This document shows positions 1 through 8,719 of a DNA stretch of 64,000 nucleotides, in pieces. This DNA comes from Alphaproteobacteria bacterium. Its GTDB lineage: Bacteria > Pseudomonadota > Alphaproteobacteria > Micavibrionales > Micavibrionaceae. Position numbers and translations under genes: made by a program. The stretch lies in contig JAGYOK010000001.1 of NCBI GenBank assembly GCA_018399685.1, forward strand, positions 62,001 through 126,000. The letters are read 5' to 3'. The notes under the pieces are model-generated. The model had not been told where the DNA came from. It worked only from the letters and a program-made list of their open reading frames with translations, and did not search any database. Within the stretch, counting starts at the first letter, position 1, and each line of letters opens with the position of its first letter.

Positions 1-1095
1 GAAGAATTTATAACCATAGACACAGAGTTTTTGCGGGAGAAGACCTATTATCCCAAGCTTTGCCTTGTCCAACTCTCTGGCTCTGATAAAGACGCGCGGG
101 CTGTAGACCCTCTGGCCGAAGGCATTGATATGTCGCCTTTATTCGATTTGTTGCAAAATAAAAGTGTACTTAAAGTTTTTCATGCTTGTCGTCAGGATCT
201 GGAGATCTTTTATAATCTGATGGGCTGCGTTGTCACGCCGATTTTTGATACACAAGTCGCAGCTATGGTCTGTGGATATGGTGATGCAATAAGCTATGAA
301 AAGTTGGTGAAAAGCATTGCGGGCGCCAATATTGACAAAAGCTCTCAATTTACAAACTGGTCACTTCGCCCTTTAAGCGATAAACAGCTCGAATACGCCT
401 TAGGAGATGTTACACATTTGTGTGATGTATATCAGGATTTGCGCGGGCAGCTCAAGAAAACCAAGCGTTGCCGATGGGTTTTCATGGAAGAGGAGATTCT
501 GAACAATCCGGCTACCTATGAAAACGATCCCTACGAGGCATGGAAACGCATCAAGATTCGCTCTCCCAAGCCTCGCTCTTTGGCTATATTGCGAGAGCTG
601 GCAGCGCTGCGGGAGCGGCAGGCACAAAAGTGTAATATCCCTAAAAACTGGGTTATTCGTGATGACACGCTTGCAGATATGGCGGGGCAGGCTCCTCGTG
701 ATATAAAAGACCTGAAAAAAATACGTAATATTTCAAAAGATATTATAAACGGTAAGCTGGGAAATCAGATGCTAAAAGCTATTGAATCAGCTTTGGCCAG
801 CCCCAGGGAAGTGTGGCCGGTTCCGGTAAAGAAAAAACAACTATCTCCCCACGAGATAGTTATCATTGATATCTTGAAAATGCTGTTAAAAATCGAAAGT
901 ACAGAGCATGGGGTTGCTCCAAAAATAATCGCCTCTGTGGATGATCTTGAGGCGATTGCACTGGATGATAATGCAGACGTTCCTGCGCTTAAAGGCTGGC
1001 GCAGGGAAGTGTTCGGAGAAGACGCTCTGGCCGTTAAACATGGCAAAATTGGAATTGGTATTAAAGATAAAAAAATTGTAAAAATTAAGCTGTAA
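1..1095 (+). CDS. rnd: Ribonuclease D, 5'-truncated by the window edge
   Basis: 3'-5' exoribonuclease of the DEDD superfamily that trims tRNA and other stable RNA 3' ends in the cytoplasm. The frame is open from base 1, so the TTG at 31 in the ORF track is an artefact and the true start lies upstream. The visible part begins with exonuclease motif I (IDTEF). Motif II follows (HACRQDLEIF), and motif III is YALGDVTHL. After the nuclease domain comes an HRDC-like region (LRELAALRERQAQ) and a C-terminal tail with the Arg/Lys-rich character expected of RNase D. Family length is about 370-390 residues, so only about 10-20 residues are probably missing. The family call is secure; only the N-terminus is unseen. 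Confidence 0.93.
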   Translation, partial: EEFITIDTEFLREKTYYPKLCLVQLSGSDKDARAVDPLAEGIDMSPLFDLLQNKSVLKVFHACRQDLEIFYNLMGCVVTPIFDTQVAAMVCGYGDAISYEKLVKSIAGANIDKSSQFTNWSLRPLSDKQLEYALGDVTHLCDVYQDLRGQLKKTKRCRWVFMEEEILNNPATYENDPYEAWKRIKIRSPKPRSLAILRELAALRERQAQKCNIPKNWVIRDDTLADMAGQAPRDIKDLKKIRNISKDIINGKLGNQMLKAIESALASPREVWPVPVKKKQLSPHEIVIIDILKMLLKIESTEHGVAPKIIASVDDLEAIALDDNADVPALKGWRREVFGEDALAVKHGKIGIGIKDKKIVKIKL

Positions 1096-1144
1096 CTCTG
1101 GAGTTTGATGGTTATTGAGATTGATCTGGTAATTGAGTACACGT

Positions 1145-1678
1145 ATGAATGTAAAAAATATTAAGAATACAAAAAGACTATATCTGCTGCGCCATGCGCA
1201 TAGCCCAAGCGTACCGGGAGTAAAAGATATAGATAGAGAGCTTAGCCAAGAAGGGGTTAAGCAGGCCAAAGCTCTTGGCGTTTATATGAAGAAAAATAGC
1301 TTTGCACCTGACATGGTTATGTGCTCCAGTGCGCCGCGTACCCGTAAAACACTGGAAGGTGTGCTGCAAAATGTGCCTGTCGCTAATGTGAAATATTTCC
1401 CCATTCTTTATGCGGGCAGTACCGGAGATTATCTGGCGCAGATACAAGGTTGCGATGATTCGTATAGCAGCATTATGGTCGTTGCCCATAACCCCAGTAT
1501 ATATGGTCTGGTAGCTCTCTTGGCAGAACTTGGTAATGATGCATTGGTTCATCGCCTAACAACGGGGGGATATGCTCCCGCAACACTTAGCGTTCTTGAC
1601 GTCCAGCAAGAAAAATGGGCAGATATTCAACCCGGCAAATGCCCTTTGCTGAACATAGTAAGCCCAAAGGATTATTAA
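1145..1678 (+). CDS. SixA-like histidine phosphatase family protein
   Basis: Small histidine-phosphatase (phosphoglycerate mutase superfamily) protein. The N-terminal LYLLRHAHS carries the catalytic Arg-His pair. CSSAPRTRKT supplies the second conserved Arg, and VVAHNPSIYGL supplies the second catalytic His. This order and the length of about 177 residues match SixA-type phosphohistidine phosphatases, which remove phosphate from His-containing phosphotransfer proteins. The real substrate here is unknown. The ORF track starts at TTG 1133. I prefer ATG 1145, which places the RHA motif about 15 residues in; neither start has a clear ribosome binding site. It follows rnd by about 50 bases and could be co-transcribed with it. 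It ends at a shared bidirectional terminator. Confidence 0.82.
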   Translation: MNVKNIKNTKRLYLLRHAHSPSVPGVKDIDRELSQEGVKQAKALGVYMKKNSFAPDMVMCSSAPRTRKTLEGVLQNVPVANVKYFPILYAGSTGDYLAQIQGCDDSYSSIMVVAHNPSIYGLVALLAELGNDALVHRLTTGGYAPATLSVLDVQQEKWADIQPGKCPLLNIVSPKDY

Positions 1679-1696
1679 ATCTCTAATTAATAAAAC

Positions 1697-1724
1697 TTAC
1701 CCCGCAGCTTTTGGCAACGGGGTA
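1697..1724. terminator. Bidirectional hairpin between sixA-like gene and rpmG
   Basis: A 7-bp perfect inverted repeat (TACCCCG / CGGGGTA) lies in the gap between two convergent genes. It is followed by TTAATTTTA on the plus strand and by an A/T tract on the other side, so it could stop transcription from both directions. Confidence 0.7.
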
Positions 1725-1755
1725 GTTAATTTTACAATATTGCCTAACCAAAGAA

Positions 1756-1956
1756 TTACTTCTTGGATGGGGGCATCTTCTTTTCGACAAACATGACATG
1801 TGCGCCTTTATTGCCTGTTTCTGGATTAACAGCCCAAGGGTCATATTTTTTCTTTTTTATTTTATATTCTGCACGTGTGGAGCGCTTCGCGTAATAGCGG
1901 TATCCAGTTCCAGCTTCACTCTCAAGACGTACTTTAACGTATGACGCTTTTGCCAT
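1756..1956 (-). CDS. rpmG: 50S ribosomal protein L33
   Basis: Ribosomal protein L33, a component of the large subunit near the E site. The sequence is strongly basic, starts MAKASYVKVRLES, has the AGTGYRYYAKR strand region and the KKYDP motif, and ends in a VEKKM-type tail. It lacks the CxxC pairs of zinc-binding L33, as is usual in proteobacteria. At 66 residues it is longer than the usual 55, because of an insertion after KKYDP (WAVNPETGNKG) and a short C-terminal extension. An AAAGGAG-type ribosome binding site lies just upstream. Its place downstream of rnr and topA matches alphaproteobacterial gene order. Confidence 0.9.
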   Translation of the reverse strand: MAKASYVKVRLESEAGTGYRYYAKRSTRAEYKIKKKKYDPWAVNPETGNKGAHVMFVEKKMPPSKK

Positions 1957-2045
1957 TTTCCTAAAACTCCTTTATTCGAAGTCGGTTTTATGAAGGTTTT
2001 GCCAGTAAATGTCAAGTATTTCATAAGCCTGATTGCTATTTTTTA

Positions 2046-4304
2046 TTATTTGCGCCGTGATTGCCGGTTTCTTTGCCCTTGACGAGGCTTATTTTTGCGT
2101 TCCGCGCCTTGGCCTTCTCTGGCAGCTATGGGCTTTTGTATACCTGGAATATCGGCTCCTTTTTGCCCCGGAGCCAAATCAAATATACACGATCCGGTCA
2201 TGCCATCGGCTTCTTTAATGTTGATTCGTATATGTGCTCCTAACCGGAATACCTGTTTTGTACGTCGCCCGACCAAAGCATGAGCGGCTTCATCATGGAT
2301 ATAAAAATCATCGCCTAAGCTACGCATCGGGATAAGCCCGTCTGCGCCGCTTTCATCGAGTGTAACGAACAAACCAAAGCGTGTAACACCGTTTATAGTG
2401 CCGGGGAACTCTGCCCCGATATGGCTGGAGAGATAGCTCGCCGTAAAGCGATCAACAGCAGAGCGCTCAGCCTCCATAGAAGTACGCTCGGTTGCAGAGA
2501 TATGCTGGGCAATTTCCTCTATCCGTGATTTTTCCTCTTTATTCATAGCGCCATCGCCAAGCCCATAAGCGCCGATCAGTGCGCGGTGTACAAGCAAATC
2601 TGAATACCGGCGAATAGGGGAGGTGAAGTGCGCATAACGCTCCAGCGCCAGCCCGAAATGCCCGATATTATCCGGTGAATAAATTGCTTGAGACTGACAG
2701 CGCAACACCATTTGCGAAATTAAATGCGAATAGGGCGAGGCAGCGGCTTTGCGCAGTAGGCCGTTAAGTTGCTGTGGCTTGATATTTTGCCCCTTGGGCA
2801 TGCTCAAGTTAAAGCTCTCGACGAAATCCCGTGCGCTCTCTAGCTTGTCGTAAGATGGCTTGTCATGAATTCGGTAAATGCAAGGATAGTCCTTATTGCC
2901 TTCCAAAGCACTGGCCGCCGCCACATTGGCCAGCACCATAAACTCTTCAATAAGCTTATGCGAATCCAGACGAGCGCGGGGCTTGACTCCTGTCATCACG
3001 CCTTTCTCGTTAATCAAAATTTGCCGTTCTGGCAAATCAAGGTCAAGAGCACCACGGCTGGAGCGTGCTTTATCTAAAATTTTATAAGCTGCATATAACG
3101 GATTAATAACATTGTCCATTAGATGCGCTGTTGTTGCATCGCCATGCCCGTCCCGCGCAGCCTGCACTTGCTCGTAAGTCAGCCGCGCATGAGAGTTTAT
3201 AAGCGCGCGCACGAATTTATAGCGCAGCAATTTGCCTGCCTCATCAATATAAAGATGCACCGCCAGAGATGCTCGCACCTCACCGGGCTTGAGCGAGCAC
3301 AAATCATTCGACAAAGCTTCGGGGAGCATCGGTACAACACGGTCAGGAAAGTAAGTAGAGTTACCTCTTGCTTGCGCTTCCTTATCCAAATCAGTGCCAA
3401 AGCACACATAATGCGCAACGTCGGCAATAGCAACAATCATGTGATAACCGCCCTCGACGGTCTTTTCTGCAAACACTGCATCGTCGAAATCACGGGCATC
3501 TGCTCCGTCTATTGTTACTAAAGGAATGGCGCGTAAATCCTCACGCTTACCCAAGGGAGGAACTTTTAAATCCTTTGTTTCATCCAAAACAGCCTTGGGG
3601 AATGAGTCACTTAAACCCGCCTCGTGCAAGGCAATCAGGCTAATAGTTTTAGGATCGCCCTGTCGCCCTAAAATTTCACTCACCTTGACCTGCTTGCGCT
3701 TCAGCCCACGCGAAGGCAGTATCTCGGCTGTGGCAAGATCGCCGTCTTTGGCACCGTTCAAATCTCCGATAGCGATGTCAAAATCGTACTTGGCTTTCTT
3801 ATGGGTCGGAACCAATATCGCCCCGCGCTTTTGCATACGGATAATACCTAAAACCGAGCCACCATCATGTCGTGCCCCTTCATCTACAAGGCGAATAATC
3901 CGCGCTTCGTAAAAGCCATCATTAACACGAGAAAGACGACATAAGGCGCGGCTACCCTCACGCACATTCTTAAAATTTTTAGGGTCGGGAACAATCTCTA
4001 TTTTTGGCGGAGCACCTTGCAAGGCCTCATCCCAATCAAGGGGAAGGGCAAACACATCACCATCAAGATCAATTTCGTGAACGCGTACAACAGTTACCGA
4101 AGGCAGGCCATCCGGCGCGCTATAGGCTCCGCCCGGCTGTTTGGTAATTGAACTGTCTTTTGTTAAGGTTTTCAATATCTGCTTTAGCGCAACGCGGTTT
4201 TCTCCACCCTTAATCCCAAATGCTCGCGCGATTTCGCGCTTGGTTAACGGCTTGGGGGAGGTCTGTATAAACTTGAAAACCGCTTCTTTATTCAATGTAG
4301 TCAT
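2046..4304 (-). CDS. rnr: Ribonuclease R
   Basis: Processive 3'-5' exoribonuclease of the RNB family, which degrades structured RNA and takes part in rRNA quality control. The N-terminus has a winged-helix-like region (LTKREIARAFGI). Cold-shock-like OB regions follow. The RNB catalytic domain carries the Asp cluster VTIDGADARDFDDAV near residues 260-275. A C-terminal S1 domain starts near GTINGVTRFGLFV, and the tail is rich in Lys, Arg and Gln (ending RQSRRK), as is common in RNase R. At 752 residues it has the usual full length. It sits downstream of topA in the same direction, in an order known from alphaproteobacteria. The NUDIX gene often found between rnr and rpmG is absent. Confidence 0.95.
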   Translation of the reverse strand: MTTLNKEAVFKFIQTSPKPLTKREIARAFGIKGGENRVALKQILKTLTKDSSITKQPGGAYSAPDGLPSVTVVRVHEIDLDGDVFALPLDWDEALQGAPPKIEIVPDPKNFKNVREGSRALCRLSRVNDGFYEARIIRLVDEGARHDGGSVLGIIRMQKRGAILVPTHKKAKYDFDIAIGDLNGAKDGDLATAEILPSRGLKRKQVKVSEILGRQGDPKTISLIALHEAGLSDSFPKAVLDETKDLKVPPLGKREDLRAIPLVTIDGADARDFDDAVFAEKTVEGGYHMIVAIADVAHYVCFGTDLDKEAQARGNSTYFPDRVVPMLPEALSNDLCSLKPGEVRASLAVHLYIDEAGKLLRYKFVRALINSHARLTYEQVQAARDGHGDATTAHLMDNVINPLYAAYKILDKARSSRGALDLDLPERQILINEKGVMTGVKPRARLDSHKLIEEFMVLANVAAASALEGNKDYPCIYRIHDKPSYDKLESARDFVESFNLSMPKGQNIKPQQLNGLLRKAAASPYSHLISQMVLRCQSQAIYSPDNIGHFGLALERYAHFTSPIRRYSDLLVHRALIGAYGLGDGAMNKEEKSRIEEIAQHISATERTSMEAERSAVDRFTASYLSSHIGAEFPGTINGVTRFGLFVTLDESGADGLIPMRSLGDDFYIHDEAAHALVGRRTKQVFRLGAHIRINIKEADGMTGSCIFDLAPGQKGADIPGIQKPIAAREGQGAERKNKPRQGQRNRQSRRK

Positions 4305-4425
4305 GAGGCACTGTGTAGACTTTATTTAGGGAAGCGTAAAGGAAATAATGCTTTTTGACATATAGTAACGCAGTGGTGTAAAGAGGATTAGGCAGGATAT
4401 TTTACCAAAAAGGAAAAAATTGGAT

Positions 4426-4800
4426 ATGAGAGGGATTAAAAAAGAACCAGTTTTGGGATGTATTAATGATGACATCCCTTTGTCTGAAATTATTGCGATA
4501 AGCTCAAGTATGGTTGATGAATACACAGAGCATGTGGATGTTTATGTTGACTTTCGGGGTAACGGTAAATTAATTGAAGATCCCATAGAGAACGATCAGG
4601 CTTTTGCCGCAAATCTGGAACAAGTTAAAAAAGACTTATTGGAAAAGGGTATGTTATTGGAATTACTAATAGCCCCTAATGGTAAAGAGTTATGGGTTAA
4701 CAAAAATTTTGTACCAACAGTAAAACAACAGTTTAAATCCAGCCAGGAATTGGAAGACGCATGTTCTGATAAAAATTTACCTGTTTTTGTGATTATGTAA
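4426..4800 (+). CDS. Hypothetical protein, small acidic orphan
   Basis: I do not recognise this protein. It is about 124 residues, soluble and acidic, with no signal peptide or membrane segment. The middle part (VDVYVDFRGNGKLIED) looks like beta strands, and the next part (LEQVKKDLLEKGMLLELL) like a helix. The ORF track starts at TTG 4420; ATG 4426 is preferred. An AAGGAA lies 5 bases before the TTG and 11 before the ATG, so the two starts cannot be separated firmly. It lies alone on the plus strand in the gap between divergent rnr and convergent topA, with its own possible promoter in the rnr upstream region. Its codon use resembles its neighbours, which supports it being real. Confidence 0.6.
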   Translation: MRGIKKEPVLGCINDDIPLSEIIAISSSMVDEYTEHVDVYVDFRGNGKLIEDPIENDQAFAANLEQVKKDLLEKGMLLELLIAPNGKELWVNKNFVPTVKQQFKSSQELEDACSDKNLPVFVIM

Positions 4801-4849
4801 TAAAATGTAGTGGTTCCTACTTGATCTGACAGCCTCAGCCTCGTTTTTG

Positions 4850-7429
4850 TTATTTAGAAGCACTTTTCTTTTTCGTCGCAGTTTTTTTCTTCTTACTGGC
4901 AGTGGTTTTTTTCTTCTTTTTCTTCGACTTGGATTTTGTTTCTTTTCCTTCAGCTTTAGCAATCTTCGCTGCTTCACGAGCGGCGCGTTTTTCAGCGCCA
5001 AGAGCTAGCACTTCAACCGCGCGGTTCATGCCAACATGCATAACGTCATCGCCTTTAGGCAAGGATGTAAATGTGCCCTGATGTTTCAAGAACGGACCAA
5101 AACGACCAATGCCCGCTTGAATCATCTCGCCTGTCTCCGGGTGCTCACCCACATCACGCGGCAGCGATAACAGCCCCAAAGCTAGATCCAAAGTTACATC
5201 TTCGGCGTTTGTTCCAGCGGCCAGACCCTGACGCTTCGGCTTAGGTAAAGCCTTTTTCTTTGGCTTTTTAGGAGCTTTTTTATCAGCTTTTTTGGCCTCT
5301 TTGACCTTCTTCTCATGTTCTTTTTCGGCTTGACCGTTCAAAGCCTCAACCTCGGCCACGGCCTCAGGAGCCGGATCAATTTGTACATAAGGGCCATAAG
5401 GGCCACGGCGCAGCGATACTGTACGGCCACTATCAGGATCATTTCCTAGAATCTTGGGCTCATTTGCCAGCGCAGCCGTTTCGGCATCCTCACCATCAGG
5501 AGCAACCAGAGCTCTGGTAAATTTACATTCAGGATAATTAGAGCACCCAATAAAAGCACCAAACTTACCGAGTTTAAGCCCCAAGCGGCCTTCTTCTAAC
5601 TTTTCATCATCGGCACAAGCTCTACATTTGCGCGTTTCATTACCTTCGGGGAAGAAGTGAACACCAAGCTCGGCATCCAGGTGGTCAATAACATCGGTTA
5701 TTGTAAGGTCTTTGGTTTCATCTACAGCCGCCTTAAAGTCTATCCAAAACAGGCGAATAGCTTCCTTCCATGCTACATGCCCCGAAGCAATCGCATCCAG
5801 CTCTTCTTCCAGATTGGCCGTGAAATCATAATCGACATAGCGGGCGAAGAACTTGGCCAGAAATGTTGTAACCAGTCTCCCACGATCTTCTGGCACAAAG
5901 CGCCGCTTTTCCATGGTTACATAATTACGATCACGCAAGACTTGCAAAATAGACGCGTATGTTGACGGGCGGCCAATGCCCAGCTCTTCCATTTGCTTAA
6001 CCAGCGAGGCCTCACTATAACGCGGCGGAGGCTGAGTGAAGTGTTGATCTGTAGAGGTGTTAATAAGCTTCGTTGGATCACGCTCTTTCATCGGTGGCAA
6101 GACGCGGTCTTTTCCATTTCCGTTTCCATTTGTTTCATCATCATCTTTATCTTCGTGATAAAGCGTCAAAAAGCCGTCAAAGGCAATAACCGAGCCATTT
6201 GCCCGCAAAACCACATCATCTGTTCCATCCGCAATATCGACCTTCACCTGATCGAGTACGGCATTTTCCATCTGCGAAGCAACGGTGCGCTTCCAGATCA
6301 GATCATAGAGCTTCCACTGGTCTTCTTCGAGCCTGCCACGCATCATCGAAGGCGTACGTGTTAGATCAGTCGGACGAATAGCTTCGTGTGCTTCCTGAGC
6401 ATTCTTGGCCTTGGACTTATAAAGTCTTGGCGTATCTGGAAGGTATTTATCCCCGTATTCTTTAGTAATTATGCTACGACATCCGGCAACAGCTTCATTC
6501 GATAAGGTAGTGCCGTCGGTTCTCATATAGGTGATTAAACCGCCATCATCATTACCTTCGTATAATCTTTGAGCCAACCGCATGGTACGTGACGCCGACA
6601 TACCCAATTTACGTGAAGCATCCATCTGTAAGGTCGAAGTAATAAACGGAGCGGGCGGAGTTCGGCGAACCTGTTTCTTCTCAATTTGTTGAATTGAAAG
6701 CTTTTTACCTTCAATGCGAGCTGCCGCGGCTGTTGCTGCCTCTTCGGTTCCAATATCAAATTTATCAAGCTTATTTCCCGCCAAATGCGTTAGCCGCGCG
6801 GTAAACGGTGCACCATCAGAAGTATGCAGCAGTGCTTCAATGCTCCAGTATTCCTGAGGCTTGAAAGCTTCGATCTCTGTCTCACGCTCACATATCAAGC
6901 GCAGAGCAACAGATTGCACACGCCCGGCAGAACGGGAGCCGGGGAGTTTCCGCCATAAAACCGGAGAGAGATTAAACCCAACCAGATAATCCAAAGCCCT
7001 CCGAGCCAGATAAGCATCAATTAAAGGCTGATCAAGCCCCCGCGCATTCTTGAACGCATTTTGTACAGCCGCCTTTGTGATCTCGTTAAAGGTCACACGG
7101 TGTACGCCTTTGCCTTCCAAAAGACCTTCTTCTTTCAAAATTTCATAAATGTGCCATGCAATAGCTTCTCCCTCGCGGTCAGGGTCGGGAGCTAGATACA
7201 ATGCATCAGCCGTTTTCAGCGCTTTTTTGATATCTCGCAGCGTTTTGTCGGCGCGATCCCCCATCTGCCATTTCATAATGAAATCGTCATCAGGAAGAAC
7301 CGAGCCATCCTTATTAACCAGATCACGAACATGCCCGTAAGAAGCAAGTACCTCATAATCCGTGCCTAAATATTTGTTGATAGTTTTGGCTTTAGCTGGT
7401 GATTCAACAATGACGAGATTTTTACTCAA
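4850..7429 (-). CDS. topA: DNA topoisomerase I
   Basis: Type IA topoisomerase that relaxes negative supercoils through a 5'-phosphotyrosine intermediate. The Toprim domain opens at residue 3 (LVIVESPAKAKTI), with DPDREGEAIAWH as its acidic metal-binding motif. The catalytic Tyr is in LITYMRTDGT at about residue 300. After the core there is one clear four-Cys zinc ribbon (CRAC...CSNYPEC) and two repeated C-terminal modules (RRGPYGPYVQ and GIGRFGPFLKH). The C-terminus is a long Lys-rich tail made of KKKK runs, probably binding DNA or RNA polymerase. At 859 residues it is a normal length for alphaproteobacteria. It follows dprA by 24 bases and is likely in one operon with it. Confidence 0.97.
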   Translation of the reverse strand: MSKNLVIVESPAKAKTINKYLGTDYEVLASYGHVRDLVNKDGSVLPDDDFIMKWQMGDRADKTLRDIKKALKTADALYLAPDPDREGEAIAWHIYEILKEEGLLEGKGVHRVTFNEITKAAVQNAFKNARGLDQPLIDAYLARRALDYLVGFNLSPVLWRKLPGSRSAGRVQSVALRLICERETEIEAFKPQEYWSIEALLHTSDGAPFTARLTHLAGNKLDKFDIGTEEAATAAAARIEGKKLSIQQIEKKQVRRTPPAPFITSTLQMDASRKLGMSASRTMRLAQRLYEGNDDGGLITYMRTDGTTLSNEAVAGCRSIITKEYGDKYLPDTPRLYKSKAKNAQEAHEAIRPTDLTRTPSMMRGRLEEDQWKLYDLIWKRTVASQMENAVLDQVKVDIADGTDDVVLRANGSVIAFDGFLTLYHEDKDDDETNGNGNGKDRVLPPMKERDPTKLINTSTDQHFTQPPPRYSEASLVKQMEELGIGRPSTYASILQVLRDRNYVTMEKRRFVPEDRGRLVTTFLAKFFARYVDYDFTANLEEELDAIASGHVAWKEAIRLFWIDFKAAVDETKDLTITDVIDHLDAELGVHFFPEGNETRKCRACADDEKLEEGRLGLKLGKFGAFIGCSNYPECKFTRALVAPDGEDAETAALANEPKILGNDPDSGRTVSLRRGPYGPYVQIDPAPEAVAEVEALNGQAEKEHEKKVKEAKKADKKAPKKPKKKALPKPKRQGLAAGTNAEDVTLDLALGLLSLPRDVGEHPETGEMIQAGIGRFGPFLKHQGTFTSLPKGDDVMHVGMNRAVEVLALGAEKRAAREAAKIAKAEGKETKSKSKKKKKKTTASKKKKTATKKKSASK

Positions 7430-7453
7430 ACCATGCCTCTTTTGTTTTTTATT

Positions 7454-8620
7454 TTAATTATCATTTTGTTTTATCAGGATTATTTTATTTCCTGGGAGGC
7501 GCTTAATACGCCCTGCTAGCTCCAGTTCCATCAGAACCAACTGAAGTTCGGAGATAGTCACATGACATGCTCTGAGCAATTCGTCAACATTTATTGCAGT
7601 AAAAGACAGGCTGGAAATAATTTTATCTTGAAGCAATTCTCTGGATTTTGGTTCTGTCAGTTCTTCACATTTTGCAATATTGGTAACAAAACTTCGTTCC
7701 TGTACAACAGGTTCTCGAAAGCCATTTCCAGAAAAGTTCATAATAATTTCCATTACATCTTCCGCGTTACGTATCAAAGTGGCGCCTTCACGTATGAGAT
7801 GGTTAGGCCCTTGCGCCCGTGGATCGAGCGGCGATCCCGGAATCGCCATAATATTGCGCCCTTGTTCTCCAGCCATGCGCGCTGTAATAAGCGAGCCGGA
7901 ACGCATACCGGCCTCAACTACGATTACAGCCGCAGACAATCCCGAAACAATTCTATTTCTGCGCGGAAATGCTGCGGCAAAAGGTTTTGCGCCAAAAGCG
8001 CTCTCCGCTATAACAGCGCCTTTTTCTATAATTTCATCATAGAGCTTTTGGTTTTCTTCCGGGTAGACAACATCCACGCCGCCCGCGACAACAGCGATAG
8101 TTCCACTTTCCAAAGCCCCTTGATGAGCTGCCGTATCTATCCCGCGAGCCATACCGGAAGCAATAACCTGATCTTTTGCTCCCAATTCTTTTGCCAGCCT
8201 ACTTGCGAAATTTTTACCATTAAGGGACGCATTACGTGCTCCCACAATACCGACGCATGATCGGTTAAGAAGCAGGGGATTTCCCAAAACGCTAATAACA
8301 GGGGGGGCATCATCAATAGAGGCAAGAGCCAGAGGATAGGCTTCGTCCTTTACAGTAAGAATCGCTCCCCCGCGCTTTTTCAGCTTTTTATATTCAGCAA
8401 GGACTTGCCCCACAGGAGGAGGGGATAAAGGTTTTTTAATCCCGCCACGACGCGATAATTCAGGAAGAGCTTCAAGAGCATTTTTGGCAGAGCCAAAGCG
8501 CTCAAGCAACTGATAGAAAGTAATCGGGCCGATATTATCGGTGCGAATAAGCCTGAGCCAGTTCAGGCGCTCTTCTTCACTTAAATTGGTGGAGGGGCTA
8601 TATATTGTTTGCGTTTTCAC
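7454..8620 (-). CDS. dprA: DNA processing protein DprA
   Basis: DprA/Smf binds incoming single-stranded DNA during natural transformation and loads RecA. The Rossmann-like core has GIVGARNASLNG, SGMARGIDTAAHQGAL and the PRRNRIVSGLS signature. A C-terminal winged-helix (DML1-like) region closes the protein. The ORF track starts at TTG 8704, but that extension runs through a palindromic repeat. GTG 8620 is better: AAGGGAA lies 3 bases before it, and the resulting 388-residue protein has the usual length, starting just before SEEERLNWLRL. The gene is in the order plsY-dprA-topA, common in alphaproteobacteria. The other competence genes were not seen in this window. Confidence 0.92.
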   Translation of the reverse strand: MKTQTIYSPSTNLSEEERLNWLRLIRTDNIGPITFYQLLERFGSAKNALEALPELSRRGGIKKPLSPPPVGQVLAEYKKLKKRGGAILTVKDEAYPLALASIDDAPPVISVLGNPLLLNRSCVGIVGARNASLNGKNFASRLAKELGAKDQVIASGMARGIDTAAHQGALESGTIAVVAGGVDVVYPEENQKLYDEIIEKGAVIAESAFGAKPFAAAFPRRNRIVSGLSAAVIVVEAGMRSGSLITARMAGEQGRNIMAIPGSPLDPRAQGPNHLIREGATLIRNAEDVMEIIMNFSGNGFREPVVQERSFVTNIAKCEELTEPKSRELLQDKIISSLSFTAINVDELLRACHVTISELQLVLMELELAGRIKRLPGNKIILIKQNDN

Positions 8621-8636
8621 TGTTTCCCTTTTTATA

Positions 8637-8710
8637 ACGTCATTACACGGCTTGTCCGTGTAATCTAGTAGGTTAAATGGATTGCACGCACTAATGGCGT
8701 GCAATGACGT
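8637..8710. repeat. BIME-like pair of palindromic units between plsY and dprA
   Basis: Two different 9-bp perfect hairpins sit head to head. The first is ATTACACGG / CCGTGTAAT (8642-8664, 5-base loop). The second is ATTGCACGC / GCGTGCAAT (8681-8705, 7-base loop). The outer ends are also mirror images (ACGTCATT ... AATGACGT), so the whole 74-base element is an imperfect inverted pair like a bacterial interspersed mosaic element. No other copy was noticed in the window. It could shape mRNA stability between plsY and dprA. Confidence 0.7.
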
Positions 8711-8719
8711 GGTTGTGTG

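Noticed and set aside
7562-8260. 232-codon plus-strand ORF
   Set aside because: Antisense shadow of dprA, whose motifs are fully conserved.
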